This document shows positions 37,844 through 52,248 of a stretch of DNA of 64,000 nucleotides, piece after piece. Location of the stretch: positions 9,098,001 to 9,162,000 of the forward strand of contig NC_132976.1 in NCBI RefSeq assembly GCF_047496725.1, given 5' to 3'. Every line of letters begins with the position of its first letter. Position 1 is the stretch's first letter. The DNA is from Anoplolepis gracilipes (lineage: Eukaryota; Arthropoda; Insecta; Hymenoptera; Formicidae). Made by a program: the position numbers and the translations under genes. The notes beneath the pieces are model-generated. The model saw only the letters and a program-made list of their open reading frames with translations. It was not told the DNA's origin and did no database searches.

Positions 37844-38081
37844 GCAGAAAATTAACAAAAAAATAGGGAAAATGTGAAAAGCCTCGAAGCGAAAGTTTTG
37901 GCCGGCACGGCAATTCGAGTTCAGAGATGGATTTCTACTCTGACGCAATGCGTGCGTCAAATGTCAGGCTCGATATTTTCATGTTTATAGAATGAGTGGA
38001 TTGTATGCGCCGCGGACAGGTTTATCGGTTAAAAACAAGTAGAAAACAAACATCGGATTGTGCGACGTATGCTTCGGCAAT

Positions 38082-38109
38082 CGATTGCTCGATTGCTCGA
38101 TTGCTCGAT
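38082..38109. repeat. 8-bp unit repeated 3.5 times
   Basis: CGATTGCT is repeated exactly at 38082, 38090 and 38098, with a trailing CGAT to 38109. In the overlapping plus-strand frames it gives short repeated peptides, which is an artefact. Confidence 0.9.
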
Positions 38110-41100
38110 ATCGTCAATCGTATCGCGTTGATATTTGCGTCGAATGGGCTTTCATCATTTTCTGTCGACAGGCACGCTGTTTTTATAGTCTCAATTATGT
38201 TAATTATACTGTGATTATCCTTTCACGTAAGAAAACGATTACCATATCAGGGAAATCTCAACAACGACTATAATAGAATTATCCTCTCTTAAAAGCATAG
38301 GCTGTTATACTAGTATGTATGTACCTGCTTTTAATCAACTTGACTGGCATGAAGAATGTCGCGGCTTGACAACGTAATGCCGCGCATAAATCGTGACATA
38401 CGATGTTTTAAGACCTTGCACATGTCTGCACCACGTGATACATATATATATATATATATAAGTGTGATACATACGAGCGAAAATTATTGCGAGTCGCAAA
38501 GTAATTAAACGATGTAAAAAGTTGCGTAAAAATCGATGGAGGCTGAGGCGCGTCTAAAAAATGCTTCATTCATGACACGAATCAGGACAAGGTGCGCACG
38601 GTACTTTCCTAAATTAATAGCACCACCGCGTAGTAAAAATTCATGACGGGGTGAACTGCTCGTGAAAGGGCTCGTCGCGCCTTTTAAGAGGGTTTCGCGC
38701 TCTGCCGCGTTTGCATACGGTGACGATGAAACGAACGAATGAACGAACACTGCTTTCATTCGGGCGAGGCAAAATAAAGTGGCAGTTTGCCAGAGAGCGC
38801 GCAAATTCGCTCTCTTGCATTCGCAAGAATTCAATTTTCATACTTTTAGCGCGCATATTTCGATAATGTCTCCCAACGACCACTGTCCGAATCAATTTGT
38901 TTTTTTCGACAGTCTTCTCCACTTTTTTTTTCGTGGAAATGCCTGCAAAAATCAAACTACCGTGATCTGAATTTGAAAAAGAAAACGATGCGAAGAGAGC
39001 GCAGAACAAACGTGATAATTGTAGTTTATTATTCGACATACTCGAATCTCACAATTATTATCATTGTTTTACGAATAAATTAACAAGTATCATTAATATC
39101 GCTAAATTATTAAATGTATGAGGAATGATATTTAATTCTTCCTATTTTATATAATATCATAAACTATAACCGGAGGAGGAAGAGTGTGCATTTTCATTAA
39201 TGATTTAGTCTAATATAATACATATATCTACGTAATTACAGCAGTCATGATTATTATTATTATTATATAAATGTTTTAAAACAATAATTACCATTTATGT
39301 ATTTCTCACACATCAGCAATAAAACGGTAGTATAATCGTCATAATTTTCTCCGTTCGATGGTTTCAATTTAATACAAATCGATATCGGATTTTCGGGCAA
39401 CATATCACACGCTGTACACAACGTGTGACAGCGCGATCTGCACGCGAGAATGAACCTCATATTTCGCAACGGTGATTCTGACGGGAAAATTGTGGACACA
39501 GTCCATAGTTTTGATTTTCCTCGCGCGCGATACAGTCCGCAAAGAATATATATCTTTTCCACACGACAGTCCCTTTACACATTTCAGACCAGTATCTACC
39601 GCAACATCATCAATCACGTGACGAATCATACGCCCAGATGTGTCTCTCAGGCGAACGATGTTCGATCATGCGAACGGAAAATTTCCGGACAACATATAAT
39701 TCTCGGCTAATTTTCTTCTCCCAGTTGTTTAACGTTCACTTAACTAACGCTTGTTCCTCGTTTAACATTTGTTGCAATCTCTAACGACGAAATTATAGGT
39801 TCGAGGTGCATTAGAGATTTCGTATCATTACCGGTAGAAACGGGCTAATTATCATGTGCCACGGCGTTCGTTAAAAACCGATAAGAGAATAATAACAGTC
39901 CTAGAGTTAAGAAATTTGCGCATAATCGCTTAAGCGGGTCGGTAATGTTTTTACGGCAATACCAGTTAAGAGAATCAACTAGGTTTCTATATAAGAAAGT
40001 ATATATATATATATATATCGAGCCTGAATGGATTTCTATCCTTATCCCATCAAGATTGCCGGCTCGTTCGTCCTCGCTTCATGCAAAAGTGCCGCACGGA
40101 GTCACGCGATAAGAACATCGAGGCGCGTAATCGTTCGCGAGATCTAAAGCTCCGGTAATTGAGGAAAGAATCCGGAATTGCCTCCGTGCTTGCGGCGGAA
40201 CGTTGCGCAATCCGGTTTAAAGCTAACCTTTGGACGATGTGTGTGTGTCATACGCGCGCGAGCATATATAAATCACCAAGTGTGTGTCGTAATCGGTCCG
40301 CAACGTTGCAATTAAAAATAGCATATAACACATATAAGCAGGCGACTTTAACGCGTCCATTGAAAGCGTGTCTAGTTAAAAAAAAAATATATATATATTT
40401 ATATATCCTATGTCGCGCTGTGCCACGTGCCCACAGTATAAAAATAACTAAGAAACTTAAGCGAATTGAATTCATAAAAAAAAAAAAAAAAAAACGATTC
40501 GTCGCAAGCAAAACATGATAAAATTGAAGTTTAATATTTTGTTTTCACGACATAGTTCCAAAGTTGTTATAAATTTCAGAACCCCTAAGTTTTAGCGAGC
40601 GTGGTCTCGCGTTTTAGTTAACAATATTTTCGTATTACTATATTTTATAATATTATAATATAATTTTATATATGTATAATTCTCTAATAATAAATATGTG
40701 GGTTAACTTTTGCTTTATACATATTTAATATCGATCGTCGATTATAAGCCCCTAAAAATTTTAAGTTGTGTTTACATTTTAGTTATAACTTATAATTAGA
40801 AAAATTAATTATTTCAATTATTGATAATTAAATTCATATCACAAATTAAAAAAAAAAAATAAATAAAATGTTATGCTTTGAAAACAGTGTCGGAAAATAT
40901 TTCTACGTAAAAATGGAAATGCCAGAAAATTTGTGCAAAGTAAATTTCTAATTTCATTAAAAATTGTGGGAAAATATTTATTCAGCGTATTATCGAGACT
41001 CGAATGAAAACACACGATGCATGATGCGATAGCGTAAATTCGATTGAGCAATGTATGAGCATCGTTGCATTTTTCACGATTAAATACGAGTCGGTAAGCA

Positions 41101-42225
41101 AGTGCGCGGCGGGTCGCATTAATGCATTTTATTATGCGAATCGTGATAAACCGTTACTGCGCGCTTCTCAAACCGAGCCATCTGGCAAACTCGACAACTC
41201 GAGCTGCACGACCTAGACATATAATTATTATTACCGGTTTGATCATTAGATATGATTTAACTGTATGCCGCGCGCAATCAACTTCAACGACACCGGCCTT
41301 CGAGCAAAATTCATTTTCTGCTTGTCGTTTTTTTTTCGAAATAACCGTTGCTTTTTGTTACTGAAACGACTAAAAACGATTCTGCAAAATTATCGTTTCA
41401 ATCTAAACATTTTTGAAATATATATAATATGATCTTTCTATGTGAAGTATACGCGTGTTTAAAATATTGCCGATGTAATGTATCATCATATTTAAAATAT
41501 TGTTCTCCATTGTTCAAACTCAACCGCAAAGACACAAATATGTGAAAATCGATATTAATCGATGCTTATGTAGTAATACATGCTACTCGATACGTTGTGG
41601 AAATCGCCATATATTCCTTTTTTTTAAGTTTTATAAAAATGTGTCCCACTTTTTTTCTACGCAAGTACAATACAACTTTTTTATGCTTGCTTCTCTCTTT
41701 CTTCTGGAAGTGACATAACGCTGCAAATCGGACAGCCGCGGGCGAATTTTATTTCTGCTTGCGAATTTCTGTTTTATTTTCGGTCCACCGACGAACTATC
41801 GGCTATCAAGATCTATCTACCTTTTTTTTTTTTCATTTTCTTTTTACCACAAGCACACAACATGTATTTCAAACGCAATGACGCGACTGATTTAATTAAA
41901 AAATCATGTCGTTGGTATAATGTCATCGGAAATCGATGATCGCGATTGTGCAACGCTTGTGAAAAATTATACGCTTCTCATTCATTCCCTCTCGCTCTCT
42001 CCATCTCAGCATTTTTCTAGCATTCGTTCGGCAAATCCCGCACGTCGTTATATCATACAACGACGTCCAGTGAAATCGTTGGGATTCCATTGAGCTCACC
42101 CCGTCAGATTATTGGAAGGGAATAGAACTGTAGCGGTTGCATAACACGGCAGAGGAATTCGCGGGATACGTTCCGCGAATGCGCTCGCAATTTTCATGCT
42201 GTTCGCGAATGCAAAGCGCTCTCTT

Positions 42226-42226
<1 letters not shown>

Positions 42227-42277
<51 letters not shown>
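42227..42277. repeat. (CT)n microsatellite
   Basis: About 25 uninterrupted CT units, continuing as CCCTCTTTCTCTC. It is a GA tract on the minus strand. Confidence 0.95.
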
Positions 42278-42281
<4 letters not shown>

Positions 42282-42816
42282 TTTCTCTCGACACAAGAAT
42301 TTTTTATAATTGCGTCTCAGTTATCGATGCGCCTTGCAATAATCATTTACGCGCTTCTCTGCGCATTTTTAATAGTTTCGTCCACGTCGTAATTTGCTGA
42401 ATTGATTATTGCGAAAAACATTAGCACGAAATTGCATTTATTTTTCATTTTCAAATTACAACTATAGTTATAATCGAAACTCTGCAAAAACCAGATAATG
42501 CCATTACTAATGAAATCAGTACATTTATGAAATTTACGAAGAGCTTGTAACAATTACCATCAAATACAATGAATAAATCAGTTTGTATTCTACATTTTTT
42601 TTCTGGACTTTTATCAATTTTTTTCCTCCTAAAAAATTGACAATACAAGCTTTCCAATTAGTTATCGAGGTAGTGGTCTAACGGATTAGTATCTTGCGGA
42701 GATCAGGAAAAAGACATCGTTGCAAAAGCAGCTTTTGTTTTTGGAACAAGCCATCATCGATCCATCTTAGAACATGTGCCAATTACGACAAACGAAAAAG
42801 TCACAAAGAAACAAAA

Positions 42817-42824
<8 letters not shown>

Positions 42825-42864
<40 letters not shown>

Positions 42865-42883
42865 AGAGAGAGAGAGAGAGAGA
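42825..42883. repeat. Compound (GT)n-(GA)n microsatellite
   Basis: About 18 GT units (42825-42861) run through TTT into about 10 GA units (42864-42883), then GGGGGAGGG. Compound tracts of this kind are typical hypervariable loci. Confidence 0.95.
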
Positions 42884-42937
42884 AGGGGGAGGGAAAATCC
42901 TCGAAAAGACGGAATGATAAAGAGTTAAACCTATCGA

Positions 42938-42964
42938 TCCCCTGGTTGACCTCCACCCAGGGGA
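42938..42964. repeat. 8-bp hairpin, 11-base loop
   Basis: TCCCCTGG and CCAGGGGA form a perfect stem around TTGACCTCCAC. It lies 55 bases downstream of the compound microsatellite. Confidence 0.7.
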
Positions 42965-45900
42965 AGCCGACAGTTTCCCTAAGTATCTAATAGTCGGATT
43001 AAACTCGGCTTCATCGAGGAGAACCGAAGCATTAAAAGCTACGTAGATATAGGTAGGCGCGGGTATCGAGACTCAAAGAAGGAAGTGCATCGAAAATCGA
43101 TTGCTATTTAAACGGGCGTTGTCGATTCTCGTGTGCGCTTAAACATAATATAATATACTTTCCATGAAGGATAACGCTGGCATCGACGTTAAAAATGACG
43201 CTCCGGTTGAGTGCATCAAATGAGCATGACGATCTTCATAAATCAAACGAAAATTCTATCACTTCGTATGGTTGATTATCTAAGTTACTGCCATGCATCA
43301 AAAGACTGTGTATAATTAAATTTTTAATTTATTCGTATAAAATTATCTTTTTCGAGTCTTGTATATTGCATCGCGAGAGAGTAGCAGGTAATAAAAATAT
43401 AATAGAAATTCGTTTCAAACATGTAAAATGCTTAACATAGCGAAATCTTATAACGAATATAAAAATGTAAATTTTTCTGTCAATGAAAATTTAATACAGC
43501 TATTAAAAATTAACAAATTTCAAGAAACACAGTATAAAAGAGAAACAGAGATTAAAATTTTTTTCTATTATTTCGCCAAGAGAATAGAGTAAAATTAATC
43601 TTTCATTTGCGAAAACTTATTTCAAAATTTAACGACGAGTAAAATCGAAAATAACGAGAGAATTTAATTATTATTGTAATATAAAGTGTATTATATTCAC
43701 AATATATATTCACTTTGATTTAAATAATTTAGAGTTAGAGTTTCAAAGAAAACCGCGCGTAATGATTCCATTTTCTACAGATCTCGATTTCTCCCGAAAA
43801 AAAATCTCTGCAAACGAAAAGATTTTTAGCGCTTGAGACTCAAGAGTGATAGCAGTATTTATGGGGTGCACAAGTTTCACGTGCTTCCTCTCGGAATTGA
43901 ACGCGATATAGACAAGCATCGAAACAAATTTCCGCTCGAGCACCGTCCATTTGTGGTTAGTTAAGAGGCCACCTTAAATGCTAAATGTACTTAAAAGTAC
44001 TTCTCTCTACGTGCTTGTCCGAAAAAGAGGCAAAACAAATACGAGTATGAGTGCAAAAAGTCGATCAATCGCAATGAAAGAGGATGCCAATATGTTTCTC
44101 GGCATTGACGTATATATCACGTAGTTACTGCCATTCCAGTATACTCTATCAGAGAGAAAGAAAGAGAAAAAAAAAAAAGAAGATACGATTTATTTATTAA
44201 TTCGAGGCGTCTCGCGATACACGACTATCCGCAGTACAATCGTAATCCTGTCATCTCCCAAACATTTCATATTGCAAATTTTTATAGACACTTGTAGCGA
44301 TCGCTTTTCAAGCTATTCCGTATTACGTGCGACGTTATTGGCGATATCAGTTTGATATACCACGACTACTTGAAATTATATTAATTGAAGTTTCCAAGTG
44401 AGCACAAACATCAATCCTCGAGAGAACGATTCTCTGCTGTCGAGGACGAGTTAACCAACAGCACAATTATTGTGAGGGAAACGACGGCGGTGTGTGCGCG
44501 TTCTCCTCTCGGATAGCAAGCTACCAATTCGTGAGTTAATTACGGCGAGAGACGATGAAGTCCTACCGATTGCTCGTTAAAGCTTTTGATAGACGGATTA
44601 AATCCTCGGCGCGTGCGCACGCGCGTTTAAAGATTTCTCCGCCGAAAGATGGGTAACGACAGAGATTATAGTCCCGGTACGAAAAAGCCGATTTGGAATA
44701 TGGAACTAAATAATTCCGATTATTTTTTTTTTTTTTTATGTGCACGTGATGACAGGTCGATATACGCTATTATATCTTTATCTCGCGACCGAGTTTCTTT
44801 GCCCGTGTATCTGCTACAAAATAAAAAAACGATATCCGCCCGCAGCGACAATTTAATTAGTCGCGCGCTGTTTAGCTCTTCGTCCTCTTTCTCCTCGATC
44901 CCCGCGGCATGATTTCTGTCATAAACATTTGCGTCGTTACAGACATTATATACGCGTGCGCGTCCGAACTTAGCGCTAATTAATTACACGGCTTTATATG
45001 CATGGAGGACGCGTCATAAATATGGAAATATCGAGTCTTGGTCGATTGACGCATAATCAATATTCGCGCTGCGGATACTTTAACGCCGTATTAATAACAT
45101 CGATGCGGATGTTTATCTCGTGTATGTGTGTGTGTACATTGTGTTCTTAAAACTCTATGGAATATTCTTCCCTGGATCGATCTTTCAAGGCAAAATTGGT
45201 AGCTCGATCGAATATCTGGCGCGCATATCATTACTCATTATGTACCATCAAAATTAACCGCAAAATCACTACCAATAGCATGCCAAAATTCAATAGGGTG
45301 ACAAAGGGCTCGCGTAAAATTCGCATTCGATCAAATAGATCGCTTTGATCTACTAATATCAAAGCTTTCGCTGTACTTCACTAAATGATTCATGTATAAC
45401 ATAACATTGATATCTTTCATGCATAAATGAAGAGGCGAAATATAAGCAGAATATATAAAATATTCTGTTTCGAGATTTCGATTTTAATTTTTGACGATTT
45501 TGCAATTTATCTCTGACAACTGTGTTATTCGTCGATATCAAACGAGAGGTTCCTGTAAAAAATTCGACAACATTGTAAACATAATCTAGAGTAGTCTGGC
45601 ACATTTAATTTTTCACTCTCGTGATTACACACAAGCAGAAATTTACTACTATCTCACTTCGTTGTTATACATTTTATGACATTTATGTCGAGCTCACGCG
45701 TGTTTCCGTAACGGTGGCTCGTTTCGACTGTCGGTGAAAATAACTTTAGCATATCGCGTGATCACGTGGCATTTTTGTCTTTGCGAGATTCCTCGCGTGT
45801 TTCTCTCAGCAAATAACCATATTGAAATAATATGCTTTACTTTTATAGAGCGTTTCATATTTCACAAACAGTACGAACGTGATAAACACATTCTTCACCT

Positions 45901-47915
45901 TTTCACTTTTCGCAATATAGTTTTTAGATTGTAAAAATATGTTTAATATATTATTTTTTCCTTAATTTTCGTCTGAATTTTATTATATCAAATGACAATT
46001 CTCTTTTTTCACACCGACTGACCGCGAATATAATAATTGTAATTTAATTAATCGCATTAATTTGAAAGCATCAAGAATCAGCATTAACGAGAAATGAAAT
46101 TATAAAGATGAACAAAGAAAATGTACTAAAAAGATAATGCTAAAATAACTCTTCAATTACTCGCACGATAAAACAACAGCCAGTTTGCTAACGATGATCC
46201 GCGTGGAGTAATTAAAGTTTCACTGACAATCATGAGCAAACTCTCAATCGTAAAAATGCAAGCTCTTTCTTTCTTTATCGCACAGCTTTATTTCGTATAA
46301 TAAATTATGAAAAACGATGGCGGAATGAAGGATAAATAACTCGTCAAGGATTAATACATTGTGTAATATATATGTAACACCGCAGTAACGACCGGATCCA
46401 CAAAGGCACAATAGCCTGTCCCATTACGTCAAAATTTCATATTAAAATGACCTCGTAAACGCCCTATAATTTAACGACGTAAAACGATGTAACCACATAA
46501 AATGTCACTTTCCTGAGAACTTTTTGTCGAACTTTTATTGCGCGGCAATAAATCTCTGCAGGAAGCCTGAAAATATATTATTCGGGAAATATGTTGATAC
46601 AAAAAAGTGAACGGAAACGAGACAATTTTCTTTCTTCATCACAGTCTATCTCCAAAAGTGAGTGACAAAATACAACACGCCCAACCTGCAGAAAGATTTT
46701 CCGAGAAGATTCGCGGTTGGAGAGTAATCTAAGTAATTGCGTCTTCGGTGCTAATCGGCCCAAGTTTCGCACGCGCGATAAATACCAGGCCGCATAAGCT
46801 AATATGTGGTCTGACGCAACAACGCCATATTCCGGGCGAGTCATATTTATGACTGCAAGTAATTTCCACGAACTGCAATTACAACTTCCAAGTTTGTGAA
46901 CGTTGAGATATGTGGCCTTACGAGGCACCATGAACCGTATTGGAAATATAATGGGATTACTAGCATCGCGCGAGTTCGCATCCGCGTGAACGTAATGCAC
47001 GGCGAGAAATTAGAAACACGTTGGGCATTCAACCGAATGGAATCCGATAGCGGAAATCGCCATTCTACGCTGAGCGAATTTATTGCTAAAGTAAGCCATG
47101 CCGTGATGTAAACACTCAAGTAGAAACGATTTATCTTGAAGGCGATTAAAATTCGACAAGTCGCATATACCTACTGCGGCACCTCATTACATTAATTGGC
47201 AAAGTTTAGCAAGAGCAACAAGTCTGAAAAAACTTCTCTTATTAGTGGTTTGTTGCATTAATTATTTTCGACATATAAAACAGCAATTTCGGCATCCTCG
47301 AAGCGTACGCGAAGTTTTCGAGCCTCTCGAGCCGGGAGAGAAAATCTTTTTCGTACGTTCATCCCTGCGCAAATTGATGCGAAAATAACAAAACGTGTAT
47401 CGTAGAAGTTGTTACGTCATGCATAATGAGTACCAACAAAGCCGAAGGGGAAGTACAACGCGCTCGTGAATGTTGCCGGTAATACTTTACAATGGGCGCG
47501 GAGAATGTCTTTCATCTCCGTTTCTCCGTAGCCGTGCGACATCCTACTCTCAAAGCTCTTTTATCATCTCAAGAGTATCTAGTTAGCTCGTTGCGTCCTC
47601 GCGTAAACATTCTGCTTCTACTTGGACGGCGGAAAAAAAGAAAGGCTGCCTGAAAGCTCGAGGGAGAAAAAAAAAAGATCGAATTCGCTCGAGAGTAAAG
47701 TTAGTTGATGGTAAAACGAACTCGTTTACGGAATTATAGGCAACCAGTTTTTTTTATAGACGCGGAAAAAGAAGTAATGTTGTAAAGTAAAAGAGCGAAG
47801 CGCAAGAGATTATAGATCGACTTAAACGGTGGCGTGTTTTCAGAAACACGCTTCGACGCCTAGTAACAGTTAATTTATACAACTTCCGCTCCTTCATTCG
47901 TAAATTAAGATATAA

Positions 47916-47918
<3 letters not shown>
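42965..47918. other. Non-coding stretch, no gene seen
   Basis: AT-rich at 43300-43740 (with an imperfect AAAGTG...CACTTT hairpin around 43684-43718), 44720-44740 (T-run) and 45930-46130. The longest frame, 46578-47000 minus (140 codons), begins at GTG and has no recognisable domain. CpG-rich patches at 44440-44660 and 47280-47360. No tRNA or exon called. Confidence 0.55.

Positions 47919-47951
<33 letters not shown>
47919..47951. repeat. (GA)n microsatellite
   Basis: About 16 AG units followed by an impure GA-rich tail to 47972. Confidence 0.95.
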
Positions 47952-47953
<2 letters not shown>

Positions 47954-50947
47954 AAGAAAGAGGGAGAGAGAGATCAGACTTCATTCATTGAAAGTAACAA
48001 CGTTGCGCGTTACTTTGTGCTACCGCGTATTGAAAATAATTAACTCAATGTACTCATTTCGGTATATAAATAATTGTTTATTTCAATTAAATTAATTGAA
48101 ACTTTGTTGACGTTATTTTCTCCTACAGAAGATTCATCTGAGAACCTTTTAATAAAGACCTACAGAAGTTCTCTCAATCCATCACGAGATTGCTAGATGC
48201 AAAGAAGTTTGCAAATACTAAATAATTTCCTCTGCGTTTCTCGCAGATTCTATAAAATACGCCTTATCATGTTTTCTGATTTAAATCGAAGATTGCGATT
48301 ATTTTATTTTCCTGGCAAATTATTCGCGTAAGATAAAAAGGATATATAAAATATAACATAATATATCCTCGAGAAAAGGTCGAAATTTATTCGCCGGGGT
48401 AATCCATGTGAGTTTAATATTGCCTTCTGTCGTTTCTCCCATCCTACCGCGTCATATCTGCAGTCTATCAAATCGAACGCGCCCCCACAACTGCCTAATC
48501 TTCGATTTATCTCCGACGCGCAACAGATTTGCCGCGGTAATAACGCGGTCGCGAAGAAAAGATGCGACCCCGAAGAAAGGAGTTCACAAATCGAATTTCA
48601 GAAACCGGATATAGCAGTGACGACAGCGCAGTGTGACGTCTTTCCAGGATCTCCGGCCCGGGTTTCTCCGCGAAAGTCCAAGGAAGTGGATTTCGACGAA
48701 GGAATAAAACTTTCGCGGCATCGATTCCGAGGAATCGACGAGACTTGTTGAGACAGGCTCGTTAAAGCCAGATCAGTCCTTACGCCATACATTTCCCCTC
48801 CTCTCTATGCTTCCTTTTCCCCTTGCCCAAGTTTGCCTGGTCTTTTATTAACGCCAGACTAGTGGAGTTTCCGCATCGCCCTTTTCAGCGAGCGCCTTCT
48901 ACCAGCTATTGGAGAACTTTGGAGCGTGTGATGAACTATTCGAAATTGCGAAATACAGCGCAAACATTCACACTGATAAGTTATCGGTTTCTGTTAATTT
49001 ATTCTGAAATCGAAACATACTATTTAGGATAAAAATATTCGTAGAAGACGTTTGTGCGTCAACATAATTAACAAGTAAAACTGAAATGCCAATGTAAATA
49101 ATAATCAAAGCGATCGGAACAAAAGTCAACTTTTAAGATCGCAAAGTTTACTTCACATTATCACTTTCAGCGAGAAATGCTGAAGAAATTCGTTTTGTTA
49201 GATAAAATATTGACACAAGAAATATCCAGTTGTCTTTCTTGCACAATTGAAATTGTCTCAAAACATAGATATTTCCTCTCTTTAATGAAAATGGATTAAA
49301 GATGATTCAAGGTGCAAATATGCAGTCACGAATAAATCGAGGCACAGATTTCAGCTAATTAAGTTTAATTACATCAAGGTTACATCGATTTCAACATTGA
49401 GATAAAGCGCTAAAACTGATGAACCGTTAAAAAGCCGGTTATGCGATTAGATCTGTCAATTGGTAAAAAAAATCCTAATAATAAGAAACGACGCAGCTGT
49501 GATTTTAATCAGCACGGTTACCGGAAATACGCCAGGGAGACACTCTAAAATGTAGCGGAACGATGCTGAAACGATGGGTTAGCTTGAACGCAAAAATAGA
49601 GTCGCGTGACTTTAACGAGCACCGAAAATATATAACACGAGGGGTTGGTTCGAATATTGCGTCGCATCGGAAATGGCTAATGTATTTATTTATTCGTGCA
49701 TTAAAACACCGTTTCGCTCTTTTCTTTTGCTTTCACAAAACAATATAGTTATTACGAAATCACTTTAGGTATCGACTCAATCTTACAAAACGCAACAAGA
49801 CGACGATTCCCTTCGGAAATTTTCTGTCGCGGATTTCTTTTTTAATTTAGAAAATGCGTTTTCGTTTAAATATAAAACTAAAGCCAAAGGATTAATCATA
49901 ATAGTTTATTTTTACAATTTTAATTGAGTCATTATTATGGATAGATATAAATATAATAATTGTCTATAATAATTTTCCAGCTAAAAAAGAGAGAGAAATG
50001 CACGTGTTCCAAATTGCAAGTTGTTTCCTTTCAATCGAATGCGCGTGTTTATTTTCTCTCGCGGCGAGAAACGTATCGGCTTTCCCGATTGATAAATTGA
50101 AAATACGATATATAATACGTTGTGAAACGCACATTATTCCGATATGCAGAGGAGAATAATTGGCGCCCATTGACGCAGTTCGCGTCAGTTTTGCGAGAGA
50201 AAAACACGCGGGGAGGGGGAGAGGGATATGCCTTTGCACATTTCGCTTAGCATCTATTTTTATCCGGCATGCTCGCGTAACCACCCGTTTTAATCGCTCG
50301 GCCATTAATAGACATCGCATGCGTACGTAGGCCACAAGTGCTCGAAGCCGATCAGCTGAGCTAGATTTTACCTTGCGAGAGGCTGCCACCACGTTTTCAA
50401 ACGTCACCGTTCTACGTCTCGCAGTCGGAATTTCTACTATAATATCGATGGCCTCACTGCGAAAATATTAAAACAGCTGACCAGTTCCCCGACGGCGTTT
50501 GTTTCATTTCCAATATCAATTTTTCAGAAATATCAAAATCCAAAATGATATACAAAAAAGTAATGTATACTTTAGAAAAAAAGGTCAACTCTCTCTTAAA
50601 TTATTTTCTAATATTCGTGTATTAATTATATATCTTTGAGCATATATATATATATATATATTTTCATCAAGAAATATAATTATTATATTTATAGTAAAAG
50701 ATATCTAGAATTATTACTAACACTAAATTTTCATTAGTATTTTGTACTTAATCGATTGTAATAATAATACTAGTATTTACAGTTCTCTTCGAGTAGTCTC
50801 ATGAAGTTCGATGCCGCAAGAAGCGCTTGTTCATAATTAAGTCAATGCTTACATAGAAAACGGAAACGACACTAAGTTAGATTGCTAGAGTTATATGCAA
50901 TTTGAATCGCTATTTCACACGGTTCTCGATAAATTCGTTGATCAAGA
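47952..50947. other. Non-coding stretch, no gene seen
   Basis: A CpG-rich island at 48460-48760 includes a perfect hairpin TCGATTCC-GA-GGAATCGA (48721-48738). The 49964-50407 minus frame is the longest open frame in the window (147 codons), but it starts at GTG and shows no domain. (TA)n at 50642-50661, AT-rich DNA around it. Confidence 0.55.
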
Positions 50948-50973
50948 CGATCGATCGATCGATCGATCGATCG
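50948..50973. repeat. (CGAT)n tetranucleotide repeat
   Basis: Six and a half CGAT units. The repeat is self-complementary, so either strand can fold on itself. It lies inside a plus-strand frame (50895-51194) where it encodes a short RSID-type repeat. Confidence 0.95.
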
Positions 50974-52225
50974 CACGACTCTTGTCGGACAATGCGATAA
51001 GTGTTATATTTCAAACTCCACCTTTCGTGGGATATGCAACAGATTTACAATTATCGAAGGGGGAATCCATTAAGATAGCCATAGTTATCAGACTGTCGTG
51101 GAATTACTTTCGGATTAGTCTGCCGCGCGCCGGAATTACACGAGACTTCGTAATCCGACAGCGTATCCAGATTATCAGGATGCTAGACGGATAGCCCGGT
51201 GCGAGAAGGTAAGCAGAACGAGACTCGATCGGTTCGCTTCAATTAAATTTATACGCGCGAGGAGAATTGCATCGTCGTTGAGACCGTTGTCTGCTCCTTC
51301 CGAATATATATTCCATGCTAAATTAAACAACGTAAAATGGAAAACCATTTTCTATCTATGTTTTCATCAAAGTAGTATATGCGCGCATTTTATAAAATAC
51401 TTATATATTCAATAACGAAAAAGAAGTATTGTATATTCTCGACTCTTTTTCAATTCTCTGTTGGTATAAATTCTGTAGAAGAATAAAAGTCTGTGCACAG
51501 AATAAAAAGAGCTCGCATAGAAATAATCTATAACATTATTTACAAGACACCTGCGAATTTTGAGGCGAAAAATATGAAAGAGAAGCATAAATCAATGGTG
51601 ACTTTAATGGCATGCGAGTCTCGCTTTATCAAAGCGATGTAGCAGCCCGGGATTCCGTAAAGAGAAAGAGAGGCGAATAGAATTCGGTATTAACCGCGGC
51701 GGTAGTACGCTTTTTGTGTCGCGGCTAATGACGTCTGGCGTACATAAGCCGTAACCATCGATGAGAATAATCCCGTCTGAACCACCCTCGTCGCCTTTTT
51801 CCAAGCCACGCACGTCAAGGAGGAGAGAAAGAATCGCCGTGTAGAAAATCCGAGATTAGTCCAAGACTGGAATGAAAAACGCACGTTTCTCACACTAGAG
51901 AAGCGAGGACGAATAGGAGCTGACGTCATTATCGCATTGATCTCGAGAAAGAATAGTTTCCAAGTGCGAGTTTCCAGCGCCTCTCTTCTCGCGATGTCGC
52001 ATTATTTTCTCGTTCTGAATTGGTTCGCGCTACAAAGAACGCTTACAACATAACATCGAAAAATAAGAAGAGAAAAATATAATCTTTACATCAAATATCG
52101 CGATTATATAGCATCAATTTCGCATCAATTATAAAACAAACTCTTCGCGAACAATAATCGTAAAATTAATGGAAGATCATTCAGATTATACTTCTTGAAC
52201 GTTTCACTTTTATTTTATTCGTTTC
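50974..52225. other. No established gene; one weak exon candidate
   Basis: On the plus strand 51119-51208 is open for 30 codons between GGATTAG and GAGAAG|GTAAGC (see findings). The rest is mixed DNA without recognisable features; overlapping minus frames at 51604-51929 are unassigned. Confidence 0.45.
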
Positions 52226-52248
52226 TTTTTTTTTTTTTTTTTTTTTTT
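52226..52248. repeat. Poly-T run
   Basis: 23 uninterrupted T. On the minus strand it is an A-run, which could be the tail of a retroposed sequence, but I see no recognisable element body or target duplication. Confidence 0.9.

Larger units (their letters stand above)
35822..42226. other. Non-coding stretch, no gene seen
   Basis: Mixed DNA with AT-rich blocks at 36640-37060, 39040-39300 and 40520-40870. Frames of 119-132 codons (36094-36456 plus, 38641-39039 minus, 40159-40518 plus) overlap others and carry no recognised domain. The 38641 frame starts at a true ATG with a mildly hydrophobic N-terminus, but no promoter or splice support is seen. (TA)n tracts at 38443-38460 and 40000-40018; A-run of 19 at 40476-40494. 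Confidence 0.5.

Noticed and set aside
38641..39039. 132-codon minus-strand frame with a mildly hydrophobic N-terminus
   Set aside because: Tempting as a secreted protein, but the Lys-rich centre comes from an A-run and there is no splice, promoter or family support.
42670..42745. tRNA-like A-box words (AGTGGTCTAACGGATTAGTATC)
   Set aside because: It resembles the D-arm of tRNA-Glu/Asp genes, but no GGTTCGANNCC T-arm or pairing acceptor stem follows within 60 bases.
46578..47000. 140-codon minus-strand open frame
   Set aside because: GTG start, overlaps frames on both strands, no recognisable motif.
49964..50407. 147-codon minus-strand open frame
   Set aside because: Starts at GTG, no domain, no splice or promoter context, and composition like that of neighbouring non-coding DNA.
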